This document shows positions 31,838-44,041 of a stretch of 64,000 bases of DNA, one piece after another. This DNA comes from Mastigamoeba balamuthi. Taxonomy: Eukaryota; Evosea; Mastigamoebida; Mastigamoebidae. The notes beneath the pieces were generated by a model. That model searched no databases and was not told where the DNA came from. It worked only from the letters and a program-made list of their open reading frames with translations. The stretch is taken from positions 279,047-343,046 of the forward strand of contig CACRSC010000472.1 of assembly GCA_902651635.1 (NCBI GenBank), written 5' to 3'. Position 1 is the stretch's first letter; each line of letters opens with the position of its first letter. The position numbers and the translations under genes are program-made.

Positions 31838-34046
31838 ATGCAGGCGATCAGAGAGTTGGTCGGCGCCCGCGAGTGCGGTGCGCCCACGGCCCTGTCCGCG
31901 TTCGCGCGCCTCGCCGACGTGGCCCAGCAGCCGCACCTGCTGCCCTCCCAGCAGGAGGTCTGGGAGCGCGCTGCCCCCGTGCGTCTCTCCCACCGCTTCC
32001 ACGCCGGTTCCCGACCCCCCGCCGCGCGCAGGGGCCGCTGGACCACCTCGCCGCCCCGCCGCCGCCGCCAGAGTACGTCACCGACGTGCTCAGGGGCTTC
32101 TTCGAGAGCGCGCACACAGGCCGACCGCTGCCGCAGTTGCGCCCATCCCAGCGCGTCTTGCGACGCCTCCAGCGAGTATTGACGCGTGTGGGTGCGGCTG
32201 GGTGGGCAGGGTGGACCCCGCGGCCCCTCCGTTCGCGCTGGCGCCACAAGACCAGGCCAAGCTGATGCAGCGCGCAGCGGTTCTGGCGAGGCACGCGTTC
32301 GCCGAGGCGCCCGCGCAGTTCGCCGGCGCCCAGCTCGACTCGCTGGCGCGCCTGATGCACGTCGGGGCCCCCGCGCAGGCCGCCGCCGTGCCCCTGGGGC
32401 CCGACGACGCGGCCCAGTGGGACGTCGGTGCCCACGCGCGGGACTTTGAGGGCGCGTGGGCCGGCGAGTCTTGGGCCTCGGAGTTCGCAGGCCCGCACGG
32501 CCCCGCAGCCGCAGCCGCAGCCGCCTCGAGGCAGCACGAGCTGTGGGCCGCGGAGATGGCGGCGCAGCAGCACGCGGCGGAGCTGGACGCCGCGTGGGCC
32601 GCCAGCCACCCGCAGGCGCAGGCGCGCGAGGAGGAGGCGCGGCTCGAGGCCGCGTGGACCGAAGCCCACGCGCAGACGGCGTCCGCGGGCGCGGCTGCAG
32701 CGGACGCGGACGCGGCTGCGGTGCAGGGGCGGGAGCTGAGGGCGACGGCGCAGAAGATAGCGGACATACAGGACCCGCAGCTGCGGGCCACCGAGTTCAT
32801 GAAGTTCATGCGCAAGGTCGCCTCGGGCGAGGTCGAGCTGCGCGGCAGCGACTTCGTGCAGCAGCAGCAGCAGCAGCAGGGCGGCGAGTGGGCCGCCGAG
32901 TTCGCAGGGCAGCAGCGCGAGGCCCCGGGCGCCCCGGCGTCCGCGTGGGCCACCGAGTACGCGGACGCGCTCGGGGCGCCCGGGCAGCGCGAGCAGGACG
33001 AGGCCGACGTGTGGGCCGACGAGTACCACGCGGGCACCGCGGGCAGGCAGGACGCGGCCGCGCTGGCTGCCGCCGCGGGGCCCGGGTCGTACGTGTTCAG
33101 CGCGGCCGCGTCGAACCCGTACTTCGGCAACCCGCACGCGATGCAGCGCGGCAAGGCGCTGTACGAGGAGGGCCACGCGGCAGAGGCCGTGCTGGCGCTC
33201 GAGGCCGAGGTGCAGCAGAACCCGGGCAACGCCGAGGCCTGGCGGATGCTGGGCGTCGCGCAGGCCGACGGCGACAACGACGAGCAGGCCGTCGCGGCCC
33301 TCGAGCGCGCGCGGGCGGCGGACCCGGGCGACCTGACGACGGAGCTGGCGCTGGCCGTGAGCCTCGCCAACGACCTGCACAAGGACCGCGCGATCGAGGC
33401 CGCGCGGTCGTGGCTCGCGCGCAACCCGCGGTACGCGGCCATGAGCGCGGCCTGCGCCGAGGAGCACGCGCGCGCGAGGCAGCGGGCGCGCGAGGAGCTC
33501 GCGGCGACGACGGCGGCGGACGAGCCCGAGGAGGAGTTCCGCGGGCTGATCGACCAGTACGAGCGCCACAGCGAGGCGCTGGCGGCGTTTGCGCAGGCCG
33601 CGCAGTCGGCCGAGGGCGCGAGCGACGCGGACGTGCAGGTGGGGCTCGGGCTGATGTTCACGCTGAGCTACGACTACGACAGCGCCGTCGAGTGCTTCAA
33701 GAACGCGCTGCAGGCGCGGCCGCGCGACCACCTGCTGTGGAACAAGCTCGGCGCGACGCTGGCCAACGCCAACAGGCACGCCGAGGCCATCGGGGCCTAC
33801 GAGAGGGCGCTGGCCCTGCGCCCCGCCTACGTCAGGGCGAGGTCCAACCTCGGCATCTCGCTCGTGGCCGTGCAGAAGCTCGGCGCCGCCAGCGTCGAGT
33901 TCCTCAGGGCGCTCGAGCTCGACTCGTCGGCAGAGCACGTCTGGGAGAACCTCGCGCTCTCGCTGCGCATGTCCGGGCGCGAGGACCTCGCCAAGATGGT
34001 CTCGCTGCGCAACGTCGACTTCTTCCGCGACCACTTCGACTTCTGA
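31838..34046 (+). CDS. PEX5: peroxisomal targeting signal 1 receptor PEX5
   Basis: Exons 31838-31978, 32032-32135 and 32210-34046 give 693 residues. The start MQAIRELVGARECG matches the conserved PEX5 N-terminus, including the cysteine that is ubiquitinated for recycling in other species. The disordered N-half holds WxxxF/Y-type motifs (WASEF, WAAEF, WATEY, WADEY) that bind PEX14/PEX13, and a CAG-encoded Gln run. The C-half starts at NPYFGNPHAMQRGKALYEEG and comprises tetratricopeptide repeats that bind the C-terminal SKL signal of cargo. The protein shuttles between cytosol and peroxisome, so the organism has, or recently had, peroxisomes. Introns are 53 and 74 bp (donors GTGCGT, GTTGCG). 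Gene is tail to tail with the cyclin downstream. Confidence 0.93.
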
Positions 34047-35047
34047 GAACGCGTGGGAAAGGGTCGGCCGGCGCGCGTTGGCTGTCGTCCCGTGGCTGGG
34101 CGTTGCGTCATGTTCGCCCAGGGAAGATAACCGCAACATAAGGCTTTTGCTAGATCACCGATTACGTTCGCGTCCCGTCGGGTCACCCGCCCGCAGCCGC
34201 ATTCCCAGAGCTGCCTGGCAACAGGGCGGGCCGTGAAATCTGTGAAGGCGGACACTCGCTCGAGCCGATGTCGCGAGGGATGCATCATTGTGGCAAGGGC
34301 TTGACCTAAGTTGCAATGGTCCTGAAATTCGGACCCGCTTGGTTGTCCACACCCCAACGGTTGGCAACCCCCCGTTCAACACAAAGAGGCTTGTATTGCC
34401 CCGTGGCACCACGTAAGGCTCACGCCGGATGAGATTGAGGGAGCAAGGGAGAGGGAGGAGCTGGGAGCGCGGAGAGAGGACACGAGAGCGCATACATGGT
34501 GCCACAAAGCAACGCGAACAAACGACAAGCCACCTGGCGAACGCGGGGAAACCGGGGTAGGTGTTTCTGATTGTTGTTGGGGCTGAACTTGTGAGTACGC
34601 GCGGGAATAGCTTGATGATGAGGGTGTGAGGGGTTATCGGGATCTTGGTTGGGGATCTCGTGATGAGTGCAACCGTCCTTTTGTGGTGTGGTGCGTGGCT
34701 GGCTGGCAGCAGCAGGTGTAGAACGAGAAGGAGGAGCAAGTGTGTGAAGAGGAGTAGGAGGAGAAGGAGAAGGTAGGTTGGAGTTGTAGCAGTAGTAGTA
34801 GAGGGGGGTGGTTTGCTTCTGAGTGGCGCCGTCGTCGTTGACTGCGGCGGCGAAGTAGAAAGACAGTACGTGTTCCAATCGCCCGCGCGAGCAGCAGCAG
34901 CACAGCAGCGTATATCGTCGGATTCGGCCCCCCTCTCTTCACTCCCTATCTGCTGGGGCCTCCTCCTTCCTTCCTTCCTTCCGTCCTCCTTCCTCCCCGG
35001 CAGGGCCCCTGCGCCGCCCAGGAGGGGGTGCCTGGCAGGCATCCCCC
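34047..35047. other. intergenic, purine-rich low-complexity, no gene seen
   Basis: One kilobase between the 3' ends of PEX5 and the cyclin gene. Between about 34710 and 34800 there is a GGA/GAA-rich patch (AGGAGGAGAAGGAGAAGG) and at 34965-34985 a TTCC run (CTTCCTTCCTTCC). A 324-codon minus-strand frame exists, but its composition follows the simple repeats and it has no family signature. Confidence 0.5.
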
Positions 35048-36155
35048 CTAGACGACGCCCGTGGGCGACATTCTGCGCGAGAGGCAGCAGCGCATGGGCG
35101 ACGACGAGGGCGAGGGCCCCTCGCCGCATCCCGCGAGCGCGTCAAAGGCCACAATGACGAGCGGCGCTGTGCGGGCCCCCACGGGCACCGACGAGCTCGA
35201 CAACGACAGCGGGCACGGCGAGACGGCCGCCAGCGGGCGCGGGGCCGCCGCCGGCGTCGTACTTGAGCCCCCCGCCGCGTGGCGCGGGACGGGCACCGCG
35301 AGGACGGGCGTGGACGAGTGGCAGCGGTTGGTGAGCATGTTGCGGTACTCCTCAAAGACCTCGGGCTCGATGACGAGGTCAAAGTCCAGCTGGCGCAGGA
35401 ACCAGATCTCCAGCGTGCAGAGCTCCTTCGACGAGATGCCCCCCACGCGCGCGTAGTACTCGTTGTCGAAGAACTGGTCGCTCCAGAACTTCATAGAGAC
35501 CTTGTTGGGTTGTTTTCGCGGTCATCGGTCAGATCTCTTGGAGATTTCCGCCGCGGCTGCGGGGATATTTGTGCTCTTTTCCAACTTTTGTTCGAGATCA
35601 GCTTCCTGGCTTTGCTCCGGTTGGGAAATTGCGCAAAAATCCACAAGAAAAATTTCAGAACTACGGGAAACTTACCACAACCGAGGTGATCAGCAGGCGG
35701 TGGATGTTGCGGCTCGTGATGCGCACGTCGGGCTGCTTCATCGCCGCGCGGTCCTGGATCCGGCGTCGCAGGGCCGTTAGGAGCGCGGGAAAGCGATCAA
35801 AGGCGCCGTGCGCCATTTCGGTATCGGGGAGGCACTTTCGAGAAAAATCCCAGAAAAGCGGGAAATACTCCAAAAACAGCGCAAAAACAGCGCCCAAACC
35901 GTCGGAGACGCGGCGACAACAGCGGGGGTGCGGCCGTACGATGTAGATGAGCGCCGCGAGCAGGCAAGTGGAACCGCAGTACGTGTAGCGGTGGATGCGG
36001 TGCAGGTACCTGTCCACCGGGTACGACGGCGCGCGCGGGCCGTCGAAGGGCGTCGGGCTGGGCGCCGGCGACACCTTGTTGCCCTCGAGCGTCTCGTTGG
36101 CGCGCAGCACCTCGCAGAGGACGCGCGCAATCTCGGTCACGATCTCGTCGTCCAT
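35048..36155 (-). CDS. Pho80-type (P/U-family) cyclin
   Basis: Exons 36155-35940, 35753-35676 and 35500-35048 give 248 residues. The cyclin box reads PVDRYLHRIHRYTYCG, ALIYI|DRAAMKQP, ITSRNIHRLLITSVV|VSMKFWSD and QFFDNEYYARVGGISSKEL, followed by LEIWFLRQLDFDL, diagnostic of the Pho80/Pcl and plant U-type cyclin family, which activate Pho85/CDK5-like kinases in phosphate and growth control. The two introns (186 and 175 bp) are AT-rich against a GC-rich background and begin GTACGG and GTAAGT. The C-terminal ~75 residues are Ser/Pro/Ala-rich and unconserved. Stop TAG. Confidence 0.9.
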
Positions 36156-37151
36156 GCAGGGCCGGTTGTGTGGTGACTGGTGACGCGAACGCTATCTAGA
36201 TATGGTAGATACTGGCGGGTGCGGTACGCGAATATCTTCTCCGGGGGGGGTTGGATGGTCCACGCTGCGCCGGTGTAGCCCACCACCCACACGGAACCGT
36301 CTGGAATCACAGGAATGCGCTGAGGGGGCACGGGGGCGCGCGAGGGGGTGCAGGACCGCTGGCTGGTGTGCGCAGAGCACTTCTAGCACACGACTTGTGC
36401 ACTATGAAACCGCCTTTCTGGCTTTTCTAACTTTCTGAATTAATTTATCAGAAAGATATTTTCTCGTTGCGCTCTGCTCCGGGCTGACTCACCAACGCGT
36501 TTCGCCCACCACAGACGCAGGCCCGGCGGATTCGGGAATGGCGGCGAGCCGGCACTTGGGGACTCGTGCATTTCGACGTCCCCAGCATCCACTCAGAGGC
36601 TCCCCGAGCCTCCAGAGGCGGAGACGTTGGCGGAATGTTCGGCCAGGCAGCGAGAAAATGTACGGAAAAGAAGGGGCGACAACAATTCCGTCGGTGGCAG
36701 AACACGCCCCCCCTGGACCTGCTCGCCCTTCTGCGGGCCCTGGCACGTGGCCTCTGAACAAGGTCGAACCGGGTCTGAGCTGGCGAGCCCCGTCCCCCTG
36801 GTTGTTTTGGAACCCGGTCGCATTTGGGTTGACAAAAATCTGTCGCGGATTTCCAACCGCAGATTTCTCGCGGATTGTTACGCAATGTTCGGAGTGCAGT
36901 GGTGACTCTTCCGAGAAAACAGTGACTAAGGCCTGAGTCATTCCTGATATAATCTCAACCGTGACTTGGAGCGAGTCAGTCAGTCAGTCGTTACTTCCTC
37001 GCGGACTTTGGCGCGCACCACACCCCACACCGCGCAGGACCCCCTGGCGCCGACCCCCAGATGACAGAACCGACGGGAAACCGCACGTTAAGGGGCAACA
37101 GTTGCTATTACCGAGCGCGAGAGTTGCAGCGGGGCCCTCAGCCAGGCGTTC
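36156..37151. other. intergenic, nothing recognised
   Basis: About 1 kb separating the cyclin start and the 3' end of the NOP2 gene, both minus strand. It should contain the cyclin promoter. Several 80-150-codon frames overlap on both strands near 36500-36940 but none has a motif or supporting splice structure. AT-rich patch at 36390-36470. Confidence 0.45.
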
Positions 37152-39535
37152 TCACTGCCTTTTGGGCTTGTGGGAGAACCCGCCCTTCCTGCCGCCTTGG
37201 GGCCTCTTGCCTCCCCTGCCCTTGTACTGGGGCTTCCCGCCCTTCTTGGGCGACTGCTGCTGCTTCTTCTGTTGCTTCTGGTTCCTGCTCTGGCCCTGCT
37301 GCTGCTTCTGCGCGGGCTTGGCCTCGGTCTCCTCGGTCGAAGACTGCTGCTCCTCGCCCTCGGCCTGCTGCTCGGTGGCCTCCTCGCCCTCCTGGCCCGC
37401 CGCTGCCTTGTCCTCCTTGGCCTTGTGGCTGTAGTCGTTGGAGATCTTCCTCAGCTTGCACACGAAGAAACCGTCGAGGTTGTGCGTGTGCGGGTAGTAC
37501 CGTCTGCGCAGACGTGTCTCAGTACCGGAACACCCGCGAAAAGATGCGGTCGGGCGTACCTCGCGAGGTTGAGGGACTGGTGGAAGCGCATCTGGCGCCA
37601 CCTGGTGAAGCCCGGGGTGCCGAACTCGAGCTCGGTCTTGACGACCTCGACGTGGCGCTTCTGCAGCGCGTACTCGACGACGGCCTCGTTCTCCTCGACC
37701 GAGATGGAGCAGGTCGAGTAGACGAGGAACCCGCCCGTCTTGGAGTCCGCGTCGATCGAGTCGATGGCGGCCAGGATGAGCTGCTTCTGCATCGCCGTGC
37801 ACGTCGCGATATCCTCGTCGCCCTTGGACATCTTGATCGACTGGTCGCGGCTGATGACGCCCAGGCCCGTGCAGGGCGCGTCGAGCAGGATGCGGTCAAA
37901 GCCGCCCATGACCTCGGGGTACTTGCGCCCGTCGCAGTTGCTCACGATCGTCCCGCGCGCCCCCATGCGGTGCAGGTTGGCCACGAGACTCTTGATACGC
38001 TCCTCGCTGTTGTCGTTGGCAACCAGCAGCCCCGTGTTCTTCATCATCGCCGCTGGGGAGTGACCAGGTCAGTGGATGTGTGTGTGGGGTGTCGCCAGCT
38101 CTGTGTGTTCTCTCACCGATGTAGGTGGTCTTGCCACCAGGGGCGGCGCACATGTCGAGGACGCGCTCCCCGGGCTGCGGGTTGAGGGCCATGACAGGGA
38201 GGAACGAGGCGGCGCTCTGGATCATGTAGTGGCCAGAGAGGTACTCGGGGGTGGCTCCGATAGGCACCTGGCTGTCGTAGACGACGAGGCCGACCTTGGA
38301 CCACTGCACGGGGTCCAGGTTGACACCCCTCGCGATCAGAACCTGCGCGAGGTCCCTGCGCTTGGCGCGCAGCGTGTTGACGCGGATCGTCAGGGGGCGC
38401 GGCGTCTCGCAGGCCTCGAGGAACTCGAGGGCCTCGCCGACGCTGAAGATCTGCAGGAGCTTGTCGGCCAGCCACTCGCTGCAGCCGTAGTAGAGCGCCA
38501 TGTCCGACGTCAGCTGCTTCAGGTAGTCGCCGCGCGTGCGCCCGGGCTCGCGCTCGCTCGTGAAGTTGGACAGCACCTTGGCGATGTCCTTGATGCGCGC
38601 GTTCACCGTCGCCACGTCCTCGGGCTGCGTCCCCTCCACCTCCTGCTCATCCGTCACCGCAGGCTTAGCCAGAGACCAACCGAAGGCCAAGACCGCGCAC
38701 CAGAACACATGCATGCAAGCGTGAACACACAAACACAAACCAGAACGGCGCGACAAAACACGCAATACAAACCATAAATTAAAGCACACACAAACGCGCA
38801 AGCACCGAACACAAACGCAAACACGCCAACATAACCGCACGCACAATCACACGATCTCATCACACACACACACACACTAACACACAAACAAGCAAATGCA
38901 AACACAGTGGCAGGGCGACGTGCCTTGCCGGAGGGCAGGGTGAAGCGCTGCTGCTGCTTGATGTTGGTCTGCATCTCGGCGTCGGCCTCCTGCGCGACCT
39001 TATGCTTCTTCGCCTCGATCCTGCGCGTCTCCTTCTCGGCCTTGGTCTCCTCCTCCTCTTCCTCGTCCTCCTCCTCGTCGCTGTCGCCCAGCGGCAGCGC
39101 CACCTTCTTGCCCTTGGCGCTCACGGGCTTGAGCCAGCGCTTGTTCTCGTCCGAGATCAGCGCCCCGCCCCTGGGCTTGGCGCGCTCGTCGTCGCTGTCC
39201 TCCTCGTCCGAGGGCTCGGGCGCGGGCTCGCCGTCCATCTCGGCCTCGGCGGCCGCGAGCTCCGCCTCGTCAAACTCGTCGTCGTCGCCCATCGGGACGC
39301 CGTCGTCGTCGCTGCCGCTGCCGCTGCCGGCGGGCGCGACGTCCATGTCGGACCACTCCTGCTCCTGGTCCTCGGCGCCGCTCTCCTCGTCCGACAGCGA
39401 GGGCTCGGGCCGCTTGGGCTGCGGAGCCGCCGGCTTGGCGGACTTCTTTGCGGGCGCGGCCGCGCGCGCGCGCTTGGCGGCGGCGGGCGCCTGCTTCTTC
39501 TTGCCCAGAGACACCGGCGTTGCCCTCCTCTTCAT
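37152..39535 (-). CDS. NOP2: NOP2/NSUN1 25S/28S rRNA cytosine-5 methyltransferase
   Basis: Exons 39535-38924, 38642-38117, 38052-37560 and 37503-37152 give 660 residues. A basic then acidic N-terminal region (Glu/Asp runs) fits nucleolar targeting. The catalytic domain shows RPLTIRVNTL, VYDSQVPIGATPEYLSGHYM, the SAM site LDMCAAPGGKT, motif IV DAPCTGLGVISRD and motif VI YSTCSISVEENE, i.e. both catalytic cysteines, then RYYPHTHNLDGFF. A Lys/Gln-rich tail follows. The enzyme methylates a conserved cytosine of large-subunit rRNA and is needed for 60S assembly. Intron 1 (281 bp) begins with GC (AAG|GCACGT) and carries a TG/CA-rich stretch. The start overlaps a 197-bp divergent promoter with the TMC-like gene. 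Confidence 0.93.
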
Positions 39536-39732
39536 TCGCGTGCCACACGGATACCGCGCAAAGGGACAAAACAAAAAGATTGCGTCATCTGCCACCAGAC
39601 GTCAGCACCGAAATATCCCGCGGATAAAGCCCAACAGGAAGAATCTGCGGAAAAGGAGGACCCTATTTCCGGAGTCGTGTCCGCGGAGCTATTTTTATCG
39701 GAACTGCACTGCAGCGGCGCCTCCCCTACGCC

Positions 39733-42501
39733 ATGGGCAAGCACAAGAAGGACAAGAAGGACAAGAAGAGGGCCGAGCGCGACCTCGAGCCCGGCTACCC
39801 GAGCGCCGTCGGCTACCCGCAGCCCGCGTACCAGGCCGGCGTCCCGCCCAACGCGTTCGCGCCCTCGATGTACCCGCCGCCCGCACTCTACCCCGCCCTG
39901 GCCCCGCCGCCCCCGCCGTACCCCGCTGCGCCCCCGCCCGCGCCGTCGTACCCGCAGCAGCAGCAGCAGCAGCCGCAGCAGGGCTACTACGCGGTGGCGG
40001 TGCCCGCGGAGGCGACGGTGCAGGGCTACGCGGTGGCGGTGGCTGCGCCCGCGCAGTACCCGATGGCAGCGGTGCCTCCGCCGCCTCCGCAGGTGCCGTA
40101 CCCCGCGGGGGTGCCGCCTCCGCAGGCGCCCATCGTGGCGTACCCGTCCCTGCCAGCGATAGCAGCGCCCGAGGGGGCGCAGGCGTACGCAGCGCAGCAG
40201 CAGCAGATGCAGCAGCAGCAGTACCAGTGCGCTCAGCCGCAGCAGATGCAGCAGCAGTACCAGTACACACAGCAGCAGCAGGGGCTGGTGCCGCAGCAGC
40301 CGCAGCCGCAGCAGCAGCAGCAGGAGGGATACTGGAACGGCGCAGACCAAGACCAGCACGTGTACGAGAGGGTGCGCACGGATGGAGCGGAACGGGGAGG
40401 GGAGGGGAATGGCATACTGGAGGAGACTGACGCACGATGCTCGCCTGCAGTTTGGGTCGTACATGGTGCACAACATGATGGGGCTGCGACCAATCGAAGA
40501 GTGAGCTCCCCCCCCTTGGCGTTCATCAATGCCGCCCTCTCTCTTCAGGTCTCAAACGACCCCACAGGATGCAAGTACCCCAGGGACACCACGTGGAGTT
40601 CGACAAGAAGGGCCAGAGGTTCCTTGTGAAGAATGAGTGAGTGACGCACCGAGACCCTCGTTGTGCTGACTCCTGGCAGACCCGAAAAGACAAAGGCCGT
40701 GGAGGAGCCGCCTCTGAGGTTCCTGGCAAAGGAGTCAGACGTGCTGGAGCGGTACTATCAATTGTTTTCTTCACGCCAGTGCTCAAAAAAGGTGATGCAG
40801 GTACGGCAACGGAATAGTATTGTACTTCCACTTCCTCAACTTCGTGATCAAGACCAACGTCTGGCTCTTCTTCCTCTGTGCGCTTCCTCTCCCATCCAGA
40901 CTCGGAATTCCCTCCATAACCCTCGCGCAGCCCTCATTAGCTTCGCGCCACACGTGGTGATCGATGTCGTGCTCGAGGCGGGATGGAACACGATGTCCTC
41001 GTCCTCGAACGACATTGTCGACATGATTCTGTCCAACATCCAGGGCGGCCGGAAGCTCTTCTATCTCAGCTCCTACTCAGAACGCCTGTTCTCTGCCTGG
41101 TTCATCAGCGTGATACTCGCAGCGCTCAGCGCTCTCTTCATCGGGTGCGCCCCCCCCCCCCAGCAGTCGACGAACACGTTACTGATCGAGACTTCTACTC
41201 AGGCTCGTGTACTCGCGGTCTGTCAAGAGATACTTCGCACGGAGAAACATGAAAGACCACGAGGACAAGTGGGCCGTGGAGAAGGAGGACGTCATTGAAG
41301 AGAACTGTAACGTCTCGGCGTGCTCACGAGGGTTTCGTTTCGTGGCAAGCTACTTCCTCTTCCTTGTCATGCTTGCTGTGAGCGCCGCGTGCACCATGGT
41401 CTGGACGATCCTCGAGATGACCTTCCTGAGTTCTCGAATGTGCTCAATACGCCTGCATTACCAGTGGCGACTGACAAGTCTTTCCAGTGCGTCACTCGGG
41501 CTCGCCATTTTCATCTTCGTCGTGAGGATAATCTGGGGGCTTATTGTTCTGAAGCTCACGAACCTGGAGAAGCACAGGTCCTGGGGAAGCTTCAAGTATG
41601 CAGTTTTTTCTCCAGAGAACCGCGCCTGACCGCTGTGCTCAACAGGAAGCACATGCTGATGAAGACGTACCTGTTCAAGGTGTTCAACCTGCTGATTGTC
41701 TACGTGTGCCGCTGGCTGGTGCCCCGCTACGACATCGTCCACACCTTCTTCTCCACCATCCACATCGACAAGTCGCCCGACGTCGTGATCGAGGACAGGT
41801 GCGGTCTGGTCGCCCTGGGCGACCAATTCCTGATGTTCCTTGCGGTCGACCTCATCGTATGTGGCGCCTTCTGTCGGCTCCCTTGTGACGCATGGCCTCT
41901 GCAGGTCTCGAACATCATCGAGCTGGTGCTTCCCCCGCTCAAGGCTGCGCTCTCCGCGTCGAAGGGGACAACGCCAGAGAAGGTAGCCAGCCACTCAGGA
42001 AGAGGGATGAGTCGCAGCTGACACGGACCCTCCCACAGCCCGAGTTTGACCTCGCCGAGGAGTACCTGGAGATCATCTACCGGCAGTTCATGATCTACCT
42101 GGCCTTCCCGTACTTCCCGATGATCACGCTTCTCGGCGTTTTTGGCAACCTGCTCGAGTGCGCTTCCCGAACTCCCGGCTGCGCGTGCACAGTGAAACTC
42201 AGCGGTCTCGTGCTCGGCACTGCAGGGTTGTGATCGATCGGTACAGGCTGTTCCGCGTCTGCAAGAAGCCGCCGCGGCTGGACGGCTCGATGAAGACGCA
42301 GAACACGTTCTTCCTCTTCATGAACGCGCTCTTCGCCATCGCCTCGTTCCCGTAAGACCTCCCTCTCTTCACACAGGAACACTCCAGCGCGCTGACCGGG
42401 GTGCTGCGCGCTGCCGCAGACGAGGAATGGGCTGGGCTCTGGCCGGGTTTGGATTCGGACGGGACATGTGCCCAAAGTCGATCTTCAACGCGATCAATTA
42501 A
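39733..42501 (+). CDS. TMC-like multipass membrane protein
   Basis: Twelve exons, resolved by frame and splice sites: 39733-40371, 40451-40500, 40568-40636, 40680-40751, 40801-40877, 40931-41144, 41203-41595, 41646-41856, 41905-41982, 42039-42157, 42226-42351, 42420-42501; 709 residues. The N-terminal ~210 residues are cytoplasmic-type, starting with a Lys-rich MGKHKKDKKDKK and then Pro/Tyr/Gln-rich repeats. Membrane segments follow (GIVLYFHFLNFVI, SAWFISVILAALSALFI, VASYFLFLVMLAVSAA, LGLAIFIFVVRIIWGLIVL, MIYLAFPYFPMITLLGVFG). The part IIYRQFMIYLAFPYFP... RLFRVCKKPPR...FFLFM is similar in pattern to the TMC domain of transmembrane channel-like proteins (mechanosensory channel subunits in animals). 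A further intron around 41430-41488 cannot be excluded. Function in ion conduction is inferred from weak family resemblance. Confidence 0.7.
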
Positions 42502-42716
42502 GGCCTCCAATCCAAATCCACGCAGCAGGGTGACTGGACGGGGGGGGAGGTGACTGTACCAATCGCATGCAAAGCAACGCTTCCCGTGTTGACCACGCTG
42601 GATATTTTGGCCTGGTGATGTCACGCTCTGACGTCTTGGCGCGCGCCAAACAGGCCTCTTTTTCCCGGGGCAGACGAATCTCTTCTTTTCCCTCACCGCC
42701 CATCACACGCACGACG

Positions 42717-44041
42717 ATGAAGACCGCCGCCGCCCTCCTCCTCCTCCTGGCCGCCGCCGCCTCTGCCACGACCGCCCCCACCTTTGTCGACTTCTTCACC
42801 GGGTGCGCGTGCCCTCCCCCCGGGCTGCTGCTGCTGTTGCTGACTTTGACTGTGCTCTGTGCCTCTGTGTTGTGCTCTCTCTCTCTCTCTCTCTCTGTGC
42901 TCCTCTCTGTGGGGGGACGCGTGGCAACAACCAACGCGCCGCGCAGCATCTGGGACGTCGAGGTCTACAGGGCCGAGCAGATCGCCGAGAGCCTGCACTA
43001 CACGCTGGCGCTGCGCAACGGCACCACCAGCATCGTCGAGGGCTCGGTCATCAACGGCGACGACGAGCGCTCGCTGGTCCAGCTGTGCGCCCCCCAAGCG
43101 CGCCGGCGCGATATTTTCCGCGCGAGATTTCCTCTGACCACGTGGCACGCGCCCCTCCCTCTCCCCCCCTGCGGGTGTCCAGCGAGTTCAAGAACGACGT
43201 GAGCGGCGAGTGGAAGACGGCCAAGCAGCCCGAGACCGAGGACGCGGAGCCCGAGTGGACGACGCTCTTTGAGTTTGCGTTCCAGAACTACAGCAACGGC
43301 TTCTACCTCTCGCAGGGCAAGCTCGTGCGTCCTCTCTGCCCCAGCACCACCACCACCACCAGCAGTCCTCTCTCTCTCCTCCTTCTCTCTTCTCTTTTTT
43401 CTATCTGTGTGTGTGTGTCTGTCTCTCTGTCTCTGTCTGTCTGTCCCTGTGTGTGTGTGTGTCTCTCTCTCTTTCTCTCTCTCTCTCTGGGGGCTTGGGG
43501 ACTGACCCGCGGGGCTGTTGTGTGCGCAGGGCAACGGCGTGTACACGCTGACGGTGGCGTCGCCCCTGCACCCGGCGTTTGTGATGACGGTGGCCTCGCA
43601 GAAGGAGGGCGCCATTGAGGTGCGCCGGGCACTGGCACTGCTCTCCCCCTCTCGCTCTCACAGTGGGGGGGGGGGGCACACCTGGAGGGGGGCTCTCTTC
43701 CTAACGCACACGCAGACGTCCACCTGGATCGCCCGCAAGTTCGTCGAGAAGCAGTCGGCTGGCTTCTTCCAGAAGTACGGCATGGCCCTCATGATGGGAG
43801 GCTTCGTCCTGAGTGCGTCCCCAGTCTGGCGGCCATCTCTCCCCCCTCCGCAAGGTCCCAACTCAACGCCGTTCTCTCTCTTCTCTCTCTCTTTCTCTCT
43901 CTCCCCTCTGCAGTGCAGTGGATGAAGAGGCCGCAGGCGCCCCAGCAGCGGAGAGCCGCCGCCGCCGGCGAGGGCAACGCCACCGAGGCAGCCGCTGCCC
44001 CCGCAGCCGCCGCCGCCGGCGAGTCCAAGAAGGACGACTGA
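42717..44041 (+). CDS. EMC10-like ER membrane protein
   Basis: Six exons: 42717-42802, 42947-43084, 43183-43324, 43530-43619, 43716-43812, 43914-44041; 226 residues. Signal peptide (MKTAAALLLLLAAAASA), a luminal beta-rich domain (WDVEVYRAEQIAESLHYTLAL, FEFAFQNYSNGFY, NGVYTLTVASPLHP), then TWIARKFVEKQSAGFFQKYG and a single membrane helix near the C-terminus, with a short Ala/Lys tail ending KKDD. Size, topology and the FFxKYxM motif before the helix resemble EMC10, a subunit of the ER membrane protein complex; overall similarity is weak so the name is tentative. Introns carry (CT)n and (GT)n microsatellites (42875-42898, 43400-43490). Four of five donors read GTGCG. Confidence 0.6.

Noticed and set aside
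31848-34139. 763-codon minus-strand frame opposite PEX5
   Set aside because: Arg/Leu/Gly-rich shadow of the PEX5 coding strand; PEX5 has TPRs and WxxxF/Y motifs.
34155-35129. 324-codon minus-strand frame between PEX5 and the cyclin
   Set aside because: Composition is dictated by GGA/TTCC simple repeats, it overlaps the cyclin 3' end, and no motif is present.
36538-36936. 132-codon frame in the cyclin-NOP2 gap
   Set aside because: Several overlapping frames on both strands of equal quality and no recognisable protein features.
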